From Polytrichum commune (lineage: Eukaryota; Streptophyta; Polytrichopsida; Polytrichales; Polytrichaceae): a DNA stretch of 64,000 bases. Below the pieces are notes generated by a model, which was not told the DNA's origin, searched no databases, and saw only the letters and a program-made list of their open reading frames with translations. Each line of letters begins with the position of its first letter. Within the stretch, counting starts at the first letter, position 1. Both the position numbers and the translations under genes were made by a program. The stretch covers positions 16,120,001-16,184,000 of the forward strand of contig OX485806.1 of NCBI GenBank assembly GCA_950295325.1, in the 5' to 3' direction. Shown piece by piece: positions 21,641 to 33,993 of the stretch.

Positions 21641-22440
21641 CCCCTACCCTACCCGGCTTGAAGGTTGTATGTTGGAATGATAGATAGAGTAGTTGCGTGT
21701 ATGTTGTGGCTTAGTGGGTCCGACCACACCCACCCACCTCTCACCCCTTCATCCCAATCTCGGTGTCTCCCCCCCCTTCCTTTCTCTTCTAAGTTATTCT
21801 CCTTTTGTGGAAAGCCCCGGCTATCGGACAATGAGCTAACTTATTACCATTGTCATGTATGTGCCACAATAAACAACCTCACTCGGTCCCGGAGCCATTT
21901 CCTCCAAGTTATAATGGGTCCATCGATCGTGTATGTAAAAGTACTATTGAGCTTCGGGGAATGAAATGTATCGATCGGTCGGTTGGCCCCTCCTTCTTGT
22001 ACCCACTCTCCTTTTTAGGCTCGGATGTTACCAACGTTAGCATCGAAAGGGCTTTGTTCAAGCCTTCTTCGACGCGGGTGGCCCATGCATTTGGGGAGAT
22101 GTGAATATGCCATTCTTTGGGCACTCGCCTTGTTCTACTTGACCCGCGTAAGACGACTAGAAAGCACCATTGGAACGATGGCGTTTGAGAAATACACGAA
22201 CGTGCATCCAAGCTCTTGTGTGTCAAGGCACTTGACGCGGGTGTTGTTGTTGTTGGCACGTTGCTCGCAAAATAAAAAATTGGCATGCGAAAAGGGTCAC
22301 CGGGTTTTGAATCGTTCCCAAGTGATTCAAGGATATTTACTTGTCCTTTGTTCTTTGTTGTGCAAGTCGTAATCTTTGTCTTCTTCCATTGTGAAGTTAG
22401 TGCAGTTGTTTGAGCATACATTCTTTTTAGCAATATTATA
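21641..22440. other. Coding-like stretch, unassigned
   Basis: Long open frames overlap on both strands (174 codons on - at 21909-22433, 115 codons on + at 22025-22372), in DNA of higher GC than its surroundings. Neither product shows a motif I recognise. A decayed host gene or transposon fragment is likely. Confidence 0.25.
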
Positions 22441-24438
22441 CACTTAACACTTTCATCCCTGAAGTGGTAGGAACAACCATATGGTGTTTGGAGGTGCAGT
22501 TTTTCTTTAGAGTGTCAACCATGAACCCATACATGTTATTTAGATACTATGAATACATACATGTTGGTCCCACCCACCTCACGACCCCCACAAAGTTCTC
22601 AAGTTCAGTTTACATGTTCCCGGTAGAAAATGATCAAACATGGAACTCAATATATGGTGGTGTCAAGAATAGGATATAAAAACCAATTGACCATATGTTT
22701 ATTTATTTGTCGTAACACATGATTGACAAACTATTGAAGAATATATATATACATACATCACTAACTAAATATATTTCTTGTGTTTCACCCTCTATCCCAC
22801 ACCTTTTAGGATAACTCTAATGTGTTGTGTAGGGTATGCCATTGCCCACCACTCTAATAACTAACTTTGTTCACAACCAAAAATTCTTGGTCTAACCTAA
22901 CCCTTAAACGTCCAAAAAGGCCCAACGTGATGAAAACGACCATAACAATAATAACGACATTGTTGATAACTTCATCTTTTGAATTTCTTAGTTCAAATTT
23001 CTTCATAGCTAAAAATAATTTTAAAAAATGAGTATCTCCAATCAAAGAAACAAGTCCAAATTAAGGGTGCAAATTTGGTCAAGTATGTGAAGGAATCCGA
23101 CTTCTATTCACATGCTATATATATCCACCATTCTGCATATGATTTTGTGTTCTTCTTTCATAAAATTCTTCCATGATTTGTTGTACTTATTTAATTTAGC
23201 TTACAAAATGTGTGGATGCAATCTTTAAGTGATTTGTAACAACTCCCCTTTGAGTGGAAACAACATTTTGAGCACTGAGGGTTTGATCACACCAACCAAT
23301 TTAGACACCATATGTTGGCATCTCCGGCTATAATAGTGTGAAGAGTGGTGGGCCAACATCTATTTCCTAACATAATTTTCAAAAATTTCACAGATGGAAC
23401 CGGACGGAAATTTTGGTGTGTTCAGGGCACGAGAGTCTTTCATATATCATTATAGGGGGAAAAAAAAAACCTTTGACCATTTAAGGTTAAAGTATGCCAC
23501 ATATACCCATTACAATAAATAATCGTCATGTTGATGTGAGCCATAATAATTTTCTAGAGCCACATCAATTATGACATTGACAATTAACGTGGCCTCCATC
23601 GTTATCTAACCAACAACAATCTCTAGTGTAAAGAAAAATTGGGCCACATTTATTTGGGTTTGTTACAAAACCCATGCGCACAAACATCATAGTTTATGCT
23701 ACTGTTGATGTTTGGTGATTGATTTTGGAAGTCTCAAGGAAGACTTAGAGAAAAACCCAGGGTTTTGGACCCACGTCATTCCACCCCGTCTAAACAATTA
23801 AAGTTGCCCACATTTATAAAATTTCAAGCAAAATTTTCACCCATATTAATAGAACCATTTAGTGTAGTTCCATCGTAGGGATTTTACACAACTTCCAAAT
23901 TATATTTCAAGTGACCATTTTAGCTCTATTGCACAAATTACATTACGTGCGTCATATACATCTTGTTTAGTGGAAAGAGCAATTGGTGGATCGATTAGCT
24001 AACATGCTCAAAAGTGTTCTCAAGGACCAATAAATTGAATGTTAGGGGTGTAAATTGTTGAATTTAAAACCTTTGTTGTGAAAGAGAGAAAGAAAACATG
24101 GGTTTGTCCTCCATGAAGATGGCTTGTTAACCATCCTTAATTCATTTATGCATATTAATGAAAGAGGGGGATGATGCCATGTCTATATGATGATAGGTGG
24201 ACCCATGACATGACACATCGCATGCAATGATATCTAATACAATCCTTAACAACAACAACAACAAAAATGGAATAATAATAACAAGCCCGTGTTTCTTTAA
24301 GTTGGATATCACTACATGTCATATGTTCACATATTATATATAATGGTAAGAGTGAGATGGCACCCATAAGGGTTTTTATTTTGGATTAGAGGCATCAAGA
24401 TAACGAAGTTTGTTAATCGAGGAATGGTGGATGGCTCT
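22441..24438. other. Gene-less AT-rich stretch
   Basis: No supported gene, RNA or TIR element. Confidence 0.5.
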
Positions 24439-24441
24439 CAG

Positions 24442-24848
24442 GGGGAGGTCACTCCATTGTCAAGTTGAACACCACGTGCGAACAAAGTTTGCTAACCCTA
24501 TATTACATGCCATAGATAATTTTAAATTTTATGATATTTTTTTTACATATACATAATCATTGATAGTTTTTGTATTTTTTTGAAATTTTTAGTCATCTTC
24601 ATTTTTTAGTGATTTTTTAGTTCAATTATGCGTCATTCTAGATAGAAACGGTATGTTTTACAAAAACAATAAATCATCAATTTTAGTTACCTTTTTACTA
24701 TGTAATAAAAACTATGTATATCTACTCATGAAAAAAAAATTGATAAAATTTTGACCCATTTTGGTGATGCTTTATGTAGAAAATAGGATTTTTTACATGC
24801 AAAGTGTTCGCACTTGGTTGTTCAACTTTACAATGGAGTGACTGCCCC
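24442..24848 (+). mobile_element. hAT-like MITE, copy 1
   Basis: About 407 bp with 39-bp imperfect TIRs. The left end has GGGGAGGTCACTCCATTG then TCAAGTTGAACACCACGTGC; the right end is the reverse complement with a few changes. The interior is very AT-rich and non-coding. It is a full-length match, in the opposite orientation, to 58294-58704. Its 8-bp flanks ATGGCTCT and CTGGTTAT are only partly alike, consistent with an old insertion. Confidence 0.8.
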
Positions 24849-25485
24849 GTACTGGTTATGTGTATCCCCACCACAATGACAAGGGGAAGTAGGCCATTCC
24901 AACCAAGTTGCTACAGATGTTGCATAAGAATAATTGTATTTCTCGAGTTTGCAAGTGATTGTGGAGGTGAATGCGACGAATTGGACTGTTAGGTGGGGGA
25001 GGGGAGAAAAGGGGGTATATCCATACATGGGAATTTTCTTTTATGTACAAAATGTGTGGTTTTAGTTTGGCTTGGGACAATTACATCTCAGTAATTTACA
25101 TGCACACACGGAATTCACCGTGATGAAAGGTATTTCGTGGGTGTTTGTTGTTCTAGGTACATGTGCGTATCAATGTGAAAATGTCTTGTGAGTGGGTGAG
25201 GAAGGAGAGTGCTAGAAATGGCATTAATTGCCTAATTATGAAGTTTAACTCTTAAGTTGTTGATGGGTTTGTTGGTGCAACATGAGAGGACATGGGGACA
25301 ATTATCAATTTTGGTTGGGCTTGCATAGATTACAAAAAGGAGAGAGAGCAAAGTTGAGGATCTTTGTTTGTGTAAGTTGCCCATACATATACCATGTATG
25401 AATTTTAGCGTTTGAGTCATTTGGGCATATGAGGATTGTTTGAGATACCAGAAGAGTTAGACCATTTGAAGTGAATGTGTGTGCA

Positions 25486-25520
<35 letters not shown>

Positions 25521-25960
25521 GGGAGGGGGGGGGGTGTGGTTAAACCATTTATACATTTGTGATAAGTGATTTTGGATGGGTGTGGAATGTGTGGTTGGTT
25601 AAGGTTTATATGGCATACCAATATCGATGATGGAGGGATGTGTGAGCAACTACAAATGTTGATAGTGGGATTGAGGACATGCTACATCACAAAGCGTATC
25701 GTACTCTAAGTTGTTGACCATATCGCTTTGCTAATGCACCACCGCCATGTATTATTTAGAAACTAAAAACAAGAGGCTTAGTTTGCAACACATATATAAT
25801 AACAACATCACATGACATTCAAAGCATCGCACCCGAGGTTGGATCGAGGGTGTGGTAAAAGCAAATGGCGAAAGACATGGTGGTCAAATGTCTCGCAAAC
25901 CAACCCATGATGGAGGTTGTAGCCAACGCAGACCTTGTGCCGAGCCCTGTTGTTGTTGTT

Positions 25961-26002
<42 letters not shown>

Positions 26003-26052
26003 GTGTGGTTAACTTGTGTTGCTCAGGGCAAATTAAGTAGTTGTCCAAAACG
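24849..26052. other. Gene-less stretch with simple repeats
   Basis: GT repeat at 25491-25518 followed by a G run, and 39 T at 25963-26001. No supported gene. Confidence 0.5.
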
Positions 26053-26420
26053 AGTACTGTAATTCTCTAGTAGCTTGGGCACCTTTTTGCCTGATAATTA
26101 ATTGAAGTGTGAAAGTAAGTTAGGCAACCCATGAAAGAATATTTTAAAATTGTACAGATTCGAAAAGTAATTTAAAACAAGCTAGACATTCATCCAAGTC
26201 GTTTCTGTGATTCATGGATGGTTTTCCTAATTTCATCTATGGCGGCTACGGTTAACCTAAACACTTCCCTTAACCAACATTCCTTACCATTAAGTTTGTC
26301 TTTTACTTGTATGTCAAGGTTTTGGCTGGCAACATATTTTGCTTTGATTTGATGCTACGTTGTTGAATTCTAGTGAATGCCACTTGCATTATTATGACTT
26401 TAAGCACTCTTTGAATATGA
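26053..26420 (+). repeat. Interspersed repeat R3, uninterrupted copy
   Basis: Collinear with 50632-50889 plus 52267-52375. It holds the uninterrupted sequence ACTTGTATGTCAAGG at 26305-26319, which is the empty site for the pogo-like insertion at 50890. Confidence 0.8.
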
Positions 26421-28740
26421 ATGTGTGTGTGTGTGTGTATATTTTTTATTTTTTATTTTTTTGTGCGTGTGTCCATAGTTTTGCATGGACTTGGAGGGAT
26501 GACTAGGACGGACAGACTTGGAAATCCATTGGGATATTTATGGTCCGATAACCTCCCTTTTTATTAACCATTGACTAATAAACTCCGCCTTTTTACCCAC
26601 TAAGACAAAGAAGTCTCTTTGGATTGCAATTGATTTTGATACGTAGTATGACAATTTTGCAATCGATCCATTGTATATAGCAAGTACTATATGTGCATTA
26701 GGTTGGGAACAAATAATAGGTGCTTGTGCATAATCTTATCATCGTTAGAATGTTATGCGCAAATGGATACTATTTTCACAACAATTTTTTTGGGTCAATA
26801 ATTCATATCCTTTTACCGTTTGTCCATATGCATTCATTCGCTTTCCTCCATGAAAGTTATTTGTAAAATACAACATATGAAACCATGGCTGTAGTCCCAA
26901 ATCTTGAGTTTACGAGAATTAACACAAGTTTTCTAAGTGTTAAAATTACAATGCACAAAGAGTGGCAATGGGCTATTTACAAACTGACTTTTGAGCTTAT
27001 CCTACTAGGATGGGTGGGCCATGCTAGTCTTGCAGAGGCCGATCTAGGGTTTAGGACATCAAGTTCGATGCACACTCCCTGTGTTGATCCCAAAATTCTT
27101 TCAAAGTTGGAGAGATGAAAAGAAGAGGTCCCAAAAGTCCCACCTAGGTTTCAAAGTAGGCTACAATACATGACAAGCTAAACAAGCTCTTAATAGGAAA
27201 GTTTTCTCAAAGAAAGATGAAACCCATGGGGTTCGTCCTTCTTGGAGGGACTTTACGGAAAGCTCTATCATATGTAGACCTTAGAGGATGCTTTATTAGC
27301 GTGGTGTGTGAGAATCGGATGAGGACGAATGATGACGTAGAGGGAATAGTTATTGACAATGCTCTTCAATCTTTACAAGGGCACCTTTTGATGCGTCTCC
27401 TCCAAAGAATTGTGGAAGCTCGCTTCCAAGTTATTAATTGAGGCAATAGAGACAAAGATATAAAGGAGGGTCCCAATAACATGTGGAAATGGGTGCAAGC
27501 ATGGTAAAGTGGACTCAAAAAATGCTCTAGTATTCTAGAATTATAGTTAGTGTTTGTTTGTTGTTGTTGTTGTTGTTGTTTTTTTCTTTTTCTTTTTTTT
27601 CTTTTTTTTCTTTTTCTTTTTTGGGTCGGTCATACGTTTGAAACTAGTAGAAAAATGATGTTTAAATTTTCAAAATGTCCTCTATTGTTGTGCTAAGTAC
27701 TCAAATGTAGAATGCCAAGATGAGATCTTCAAACTTCTCATTAAAAGTAATGCTCAAAAGCAAATGGCTAACTCTACTTTTGGCCGTGAATTTCATGACC
27801 TTAAATATTTTGAACTTGATTTTTTTCTTCACATTCCTTTCATTATATTTATAAACTCGAGGTTATCATCATTATTTTTGTAAAACAACATCAATTAATG
27901 TAACCTTATTGTAATTCAAAAACATTTAAGACAATCACTTGTTCAATATCATCACTTGCACCATCCTTTAAAATATGTAGATTTCTTTTAAAAAATTGTT
28001 TTTGTCAACACAAATTGCTTAGCTTTTTTTGTTTTTGTTTTTGTTTGTGTGTTTGTGTGTGTTTGTGTGTGTGTGTGTGTAATGATTTTCACAAAATACT
28101 CAACTTTAATATGTGATTTTGAATATTAAGAGTTGTCCAGTTTAGTGTGCTTGCACCCAAACACTAGCTTACAAAGCCCCATTGGTTCCCACCCGAAGAT
28201 TTGGATGTATATATAGGATGTGTAGAGACATCTTTCTCTTTATCACGAACATTATTGCAAAGTATACCCGCAGGGAGGGGCGGGTGGTCATAGGAAACCT
28301 AAATGATGTGCGGTGTGGTTCATCATGAAATTAAACCCCCTATATACAAGAAATTTGTAGAAAAAACATTATTATATTTACTAACAATAGCCTAGAAATG
28401 GAGTCATCTAGTTATACTAAGTTTTTCAACTTAATGTGAAAAATCCCTCCACTACCTATACAAAATACAAATCATGAAATATATAGGCCTTCATTACATA
28501 TATAATCTACTTTCATTGTCCAGTGACAAAATCATTGAGCACTTTCTCATCCATAGGATGTAGACCAACGATTGTATAAAAAAACAAAGATAAAAATAGA
28601 GTAAGTTCTAGCCTCCCCACACCTGCTGGTGGTGAGGCCAATCGGCGACTCCCATCAACAAGGTCGAACTTTAAACTCACTTTATAGCAGTGGTAGCGAT
28701 TGGGCACATTGGTTCTGTCACTCGCTCGTTCGTTGATGCG
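26421..28740. other. Gene-less stretch
   Basis: GT repeats near 26420 and 28050 and a TTG/T-rich tract at 27555-27620. Two + strand open frames (26885-27118, 27217-27441) have normal composition, but I recognise no family. Confidence 0.45.
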
Positions 28741-28822
28741 TGAGGTAATTTCGCACTATAGATAATTTCGCTCAAGGTGATTCCGCAGTACAAGATAATT
28801 TTGCGCGAGATAATTCACTACA
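28741..28822 (+). repeat. Degenerate 16-17 bp tandem repeat
   Basis: Five loose units built on GATAATTTCGC occur in a row (GGTAATTTCGC, GATAATTTCGC, GTGATTCCGC, GATAATTTTGCG, GATAATTCAC). Confidence 0.6.
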
Positions 28823-28890
28823 CTTTCACCCCCGCAATGAGTGAGTTTACATAGAGGCCCGTGAATTCATATCCCTCTATAATTAGGTGT

Positions 28891-29255
28891 CCACGGAGAT
28901 TTTTTGGCATGATCTGTTAAAATTATGTTCATTCCAAGTCCGATTGGTTACATGTTGCGTGAACTTTCGGTTTTTTCTTTATTAATTCGAGGAATATTCT
29001 CTATATTCATGTAGAACGCTTGATAAATTTTGTGAGGTCTTGTTCAACCGGTTATTTCTCAAACTCACCGGTTCATCTTTGTAAGTTAAGGTACAAAATT
29101 ATCCTGAAGTCTCGAACTTTAACCAGGTTATATCTCAAACTTACTGGTTCATCTTTGCAACTTAAGGTACAAAATTATCCTAAAGTCTCGAACTTCAACC
29201 GAGTTATTTCTCAAACTCAACGAGTTCATTTGTAACTAACTGCTGGTTCTCCCCG
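28891..29255 (+). mobile_element. Short TIR repeat family R2, copy a, with internal tandem expansion
   Basis: R2 starts near CCGGGGAGATTTTTGG, contains CAAGTCCAACCGGTTACATG, and ends GGTTCTCCCCG, so CGGGGAGA and TCTCCCCG form its ends. This copy is enlarged by a 76-bp tandem repeat (29052, 29128, 29204). Confidence 0.65.
29052..29250 (+). repeat. 76-bp tandem repeat, about 2.6 copies
   Basis: Units start with TTATTTCTCAAACTCACCGG or close variants at 29052, 29128 and 29204, giving exact 76-bp spacing. Confidence 0.9.
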
Positions 29256-30306
29256 GTTCTCGCCCACACTTACTAGCGGCAATGAACGGAGTTCGCCCGT
29301 TCACTGTTGCCCACCACTAGTATGTGTGGGCGGCTTATTAGTTGCAATTTGGAAAGACAAACTCAAGGGAGTTGACAAGTGCTCCACGAGCCTCCAGTTT
29401 GTAAACGCGTTGAACCCATAACAAGAATGAACGTGATAGTCATATGGTACTATTATCATATGACATCAAGGGATGAACATATGACTTGTAGGAAACTAAC
29501 ACATCTATTATCAAAATTTCCCTTTGAATCATAGGGCTCCCTTATGTACATCTACCTTGCCAACAAACATTTTAATAGCCTTTTAAAACGTACACATTGG
29601 AGAAAAACAATACCACTTCCTTATGTATACTATGCCGAAGCTAGTGTAGCTTCATGTTGAATTTGCACTAGTTGCAACATCCCATTGTTATATTCTCGGG
29701 GTCCACATGAATGAACACAAACTGCTTAATAATTTTATGAAGTCCACCCTTAAGAGAGTATGATAGTTATTTCATTCAAGGGTATGGTGTTGTGGTAGAT
29801 TTGGACTCTCTACCATTTAAAAAGCATTGAAGCCCACGTGCGTGTCGTAGCCTATGGACTTGGTGCACATGCTATCAAAGAGTATTGTATGATAAGTTAG
29901 CTTAGAGTACCACATTGGAGGCCTATAGGAGATGGTGTCGTGCTAAACGAGTGTGTTTTGAGAGACAACATTTAAGGAACCCTATGGAGTTTGACATTGT
30001 TATTAAGTCAATTGAAGTGAATGAACATCAGAGGTGGTTGGGGATGTTTGGCATTTTAAATTGTATGCATTGGGTTTGAAAGATTTCCCCTGTTGCAAAA
30101 TGGTTCATATATATATATATATATAGACACACACAAAGTAAAACGATGCTTGATGTTGTGTGTCATGAAAATCTTCACATATGGCATGTTTTGTTTTTGG
30201 TGGTCTTGGAGTAAGCAATGACCTTCATGTTCTAGAAAGAACACCTCTATTCAAAGAAACACTCCATGGTGATTCTTAAGTTGTAGGGTTTTGGGTAAAA
30301 TGGAAA
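29256..30306. other. Gene-less stretch
   Basis: No supported gene. TA repeat near 30107-30124. Confidence 0.5.
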
Positions 30307-30338
30307 CTACACTAAATACAATGTTTAGTGTCATAAAC
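30307..30338. repeat. Solo terminus of MITE family P
   Basis: ACTACACTAAATACAATG followed by TTTAGTGTCAT matches the palindromic terminus of family P. No partner terminus was found nearby. Confidence 0.5.
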
Positions 30339-30680
30339 ACTTGCGTTCTTTCCATCATCAATGAAGTTCCATTGTGTGCAGTTCAATGTTCGTGGGTATG
30401 TTGTCTTGGAATGGTAGTGTTTTGCTTTGCCTAACGATACATCCCCTTTATCATAAAACGTTTGTATTCTTCTTTACCTCAAATGGTGCATCAATTCTCA
30501 TTGAAGTTCCACTTCCTAATGTGTTTGGAGCGTTGTTTTGTTTTGTTTTGCCGACGATATATGAAGACTCCAACCCTTGCATAACATTCCGCGATACATG
30601 AATCTCCGAGCTTGTCGTTTAGGCTCGCATGGGTAACATCCGAGCTCACACACGTTCAAGCTCCGTCCTTAATGCTCACG

Positions 30681-30707
30681 CCTAAACCCTAACCCCTAAC
30701 CCTAAAA
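30681..30707 (-). repeat. Short interstitial telomere-like tract
   Basis: CCTAAACCCTAACCCCTAAC and the following CCTAAAA form about four imperfect units of the plant-type CCCTAAA repeat. A second cluster at 30783-30805 includes the 18-bp palindrome TTAGGGTTGCAACCCTAA. Confidence 0.6.
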
Positions 30708-30962
30708 CTCCAGCCTATCATTCGGAAACAAATGCTTTCCGCAAACCTTGAAGCGAAGCCCTCAACGAACAAGGCAAAAGCATTAGGGTTGCAACCCTAA
30801 ACCCTCCCACTAGCAAAGCAAAGATTGTCGCTGCACCGACACCGCCCCTAAAGCAACAAAAAATGGCGACATTGTTGTTGGGTGCCGGAGAGCTTTTTGG
30901 CTTGGAATTCGAGGGGGAGAAATGCCAAACGAGTGGTCTCCAAATGCCACGCCCCGCCCAAT

Positions 30963-31847
30963 ACTACACTAAACACGACATTTAGTGTCACCAATTCCAA
31001 TCGTCTCGCTCAATACTAATTGCAAACCGGCACTAAATGTTAACCCGACATCATTTGTCATTCCTTGTAATAATTCTCTTGGGGGATTATAGACTTGCAT
31101 CGTTGCAATTACGGTCATGGACCAAGTGATTCTCCATCCAAGTTTCAATCGCCCATGACAATGTTTCATCACAAGTTGTTGACAAGAGAAGGTAGGGTTT
31201 TGGCCCACGGATGAGCACATCCATCGTCCGTGACAACATTTGTTCAACTTTTCATAAGAAAGTGTCATATGAAAAGTTACCCTAGTGACATAAAACACCA
31301 TACAACACTAACTATCATGTTTAGGGCCACTTTACACACGAGACCGAGAGCCCGTGACCATTACACTTCAACCACTCTCATTGGTGGAAAAGACGGAGCC
31401 GCTTGCTCCAAGTTCGCTTCACACTACACTCGAGGGAGCAACGGAGTATGTGAATGCAAGATGGATGTAAAAGTCCACATGGATTCCTACGTGGCATCAA
31501 ATGGATCATGTTTCACGGTCACTTGGACTATATTCAAAAACCACCTCTTGGAGGTAGACCTAACACAAAACCGGGAGACCATGGCACTCCGAACACTCAC
31601 AACCGTTGATTTACTCTATTTTATCATGTGTGAGGACCCGCATGATAGAAATTCATTGAAATAACATTTGGTTGAGGGCCCGGTCACATATGACTTCACA
31701 CTACACTACACTCGAGGGTCCGGTCCGTGACCACACTACATGATGTTGGAGGTGTGTTGGGACGGCCTTTGGACACTTTCTTTTGGGCTCTCACAATTCT
31801 CATGGTCACGGCTCTTGGCTCGTGTGTGAAGTGGCCCTTAGTGTAGG
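30963..31847. mobile_element. Family P MITE, copy 4, split by H1-C
   Basis: Left terminus ACTACACTAAACACGAC then ATTTAGTGTCACC. The right terminus ATCATGTTTA/GTGTAGG is interrupted at its TTA by MITE H1-C (31324-31837). The body matches 15662-15990. Removing H1-C and one TTA restores a right terminus that pairs with the left. Confidence 0.8.
31324..31837 (-). mobile_element. PIF/Harbinger-like MITE family H1, copy C (nested)
   Basis: 514 bp flanked by TTA (31321-31323 and 31838-31840). It is inverted relative to copies A, B and D. The right end has GGTCACGGCTCTTGGCTCG then TGTGTGAAGTGGCCC. It lies within the right TIR of family P copy 4, so it is the younger insertion. Confidence 0.92.
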
Positions 31848-32097
31848 TTATGCCAGTGCCCTTGGCAGTTGGGGTGACTGTAGACTAGCCACATGCAAAT
31901 GCTCTCAAGTGCCCACACGTTGCTAAGTTAGCTCACCACCGGGGTATCTACAAAGCAAAATACTTTGCTCTAACCGACCCGCTATCGGTCGTGAACTAAG
32001 TTATATGTGCGTCTCATGGGCACCATGTGGCCCATGGGCTCATAGCGGACGCATGAACATGTCATTAACAACAAATAGAAATAGAGTGTACCATACA
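31848..32097. other. Spacer between two H1 copies
   Basis: No supported gene. Confidence 0.5.
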
Positions 32098-32100
32098 TAA

Positions 32101-32639
32101 GGGCCACTTCACACACGAGCCAAGAGCCGTGACCATGAAATTGTGAGAGCCCAAAAGAAAGCGTCCAAAGGCCGTCCCAACACACCTCCAACATCATGTA
32201 GTGTGGTCACGGACCGGACCCTCGAGTGTAGTGTAGTGTAGTGTGTACTCATATGTGACCAGGCCCTCAACCAAATGCTATTTCAATGGAACTTTTATTC
32301 GTGCGGGTCCTCGTGCATGATAGAATAGAGTAAACCAACGGTTGTGAGCGTTCGGAGTGCCATGGTCTCCTGGTGTGGTGTTGTGTTGTGTTAGGCCTAC
32401 CTTGAAGAGGTGGTTTTTGAAAATAGTGCAAGTGACCATGGAAACATGATCCCAGTTGATGCCATGTAGGAATCCATCTAGACTTCACATCCTTCTTGTA
32501 TTCACTTACATACTCCGTTGGTCCCTCAAGTGTAACGTGGAGCGAACTTGGACGGACGGGCTCCGCCTTTCCCACCAATGAGAGTGCTTGAATGAAGTGT
32601 GATGGTCACGGGCTCTCAGTCTCGTGTGGGAAGTGGCCC
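32101..32639 (+). mobile_element. PIF/Harbinger-like MITE family H1, copy D
   Basis: 539 bp flanked by TAA (32098-32100 and 32640-32642). Left TIR GGGCCACTTCACACACGAG; the right end differs by one base. The subterminal CAAGAGCCGTGACCATG starts at about 32121. A 103-codon open frame on the - strand lies wholly inside this non-coding element and is spurious. Confidence 0.92.
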
Positions 32640-33933
32640 TAAGTACCCAGCGTTTGCAAGAACAAAGAAGACGATTAGACAAGCTAAATGTGAGCTACAT
32701 TGGTTGTTGTTGATAAGAGCTACCCCACACATCACACATAAGGGCATTCAACCAACTAGTCTATTAAACATGTAGCGTGAAATGCGGTCTCTTGCAACTA
32801 GATGTGGGTGACGAACAAAGGGATGAGACAAAAATGGCTCGAGTTACCAACTTCCGTGGCTTGGGGTAGTATAAAACTCTCGAAACTAGAAGCCAATCCG
32901 TACCCAACCTTGTATGTATTTTAAGGAAATTGAATTTTACCAGTCATCCGCCGGTATGGGCTCGGTCGTCGACATGTAAACCCCCCCCCCCCCCCCCCCC
33001 CACATCAAGTTCCTTGTCGGGCATCACGAAAAGGGCTTGGCCACGCACACATCCATCCATCCATTTATCATCCATCCATTGGATATCATCATCATCCATG
33101 CATGCATTCCGTCCGTAAGTTCGATAGCCGACCCGAGTGGCAGAGGAGAGAAGGGAGTCCACTTCGCGGAGACTGGCAGAACACCCGTAACCCGAAAGTA
33201 AGGTCCCGCACTTACTAGTAACTTACTGTCCCTGCCCCCCCTCCCCCCAGCAAAGCCTGGGGCTGTGTCATCTGGGGCCCACCTCCCGCCTATTCACCCA
33301 TCCATCCATCCATCCACCCATCCATCCCGCCCGCCACCAACAGAGAGGGGACGACATCCATCCGCGCTCGAGCTTGCGTCCATTTTGTTCGGAGACCTTG
33401 CGATTTTGGACCGAACCCTGGGAAGGAACTCCGAGCCGGTGTGGATCATTTGCATCGATTGAGTAGCCAAGGGTTTTTTTTTGGGTAACACTTCCGCAGG
33501 ATTCCCAGTCGACGTCGAAGTATTAGAAGTAGGAACCAACACCTGCGGCATCGGGAAAGAAATTTAGTAAGTGGCAAAATCTGTAGAAGGAGGAGGAGAA
33601 GAAGAAGAAGAGGAGGGAAATCAGAAACTAACACCTGCTACCTTTACCGGGAAACCCGAACGTGAACGCGAGCCCGGAGCCTAAGGCGGAGGAGACCTGA
33701 GGGTCACGTCGGAAGAAGTTCTGTTGTTTTGCCGGAGACGGCCATTGGTGTTTGAAGCAAAACAGTGGTCGCGTACGAGGAGTAGTCGGAGTTGGAGTGG
33801 AGTCGGAGGCGGGGATTCTTCTCGAGCCTTGGGGCCGTGGCTGCACTGGAGCCACGCCGTGAGCTTTACAGGTTTGTGTTAGCTCCCCAAGTTGGTGCAG
33901 GCAGTTTCGCGAAGGTTGGGAAGCAAAGGAAGA
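32640..33933. other. Upstream region of SEC13 with simple repeats
   Basis: Contains a TATAAAA at about 32870, poly-C at 32980-33001, and CATC/CCAT microsatellites at 33049-33090 and 33296-33329, then GA- and GC-rich DNA towards the gene. Promoter and 5' UTR probably lie in the last few hundred bases; no transcription start can be fixed. Confidence 0.4.
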
Positions 33934-33935
33934 CC

Positions 33936-33962
33936 TAGGGTTTGGTGCAGGGGTTAGGGTTT
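33936..33962 (-). promoter_or_regulatory. Two telo-box motifs just upstream of SEC13
   Basis: TAGGGTTT occurs at 33936-33943 and 33955-33962 (AAACCCTA on the other strand), 32-58 bases before the ATG, followed by GGGGTTTGGGG. Telo-boxes are known promoter or 5' UTR elements of plant housekeeping genes. Function here is inference. Confidence 0.5.
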
Positions 33963-33993
33963 GGGGTTTGGGGATCGATTGGTGCATTTGGAT

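Noticed and set aside
21909-22433. 174-codon - strand open frame
   Set aside because: Residue composition is irregular, the opposite strand is also open, and no motif is recognisable; kept only as unassigned coding-like DNA.
25852-26062. Frames encoding long Phe runs
   Set aside because: The Phe run is a 39-T homopolymer.
28610-28700. Reverse-strand AGTTCGACC like a tRNA or SINE B box
   Set aside because: No matching A box at the right distance and no cloverleaf; the strands around it do not fold.
31230-31664. 144-codon + strand open frame
   Set aside because: It begins in a family P MITE and runs through MITE H1-C across an insertion junction, so it cannot be a conserved gene.
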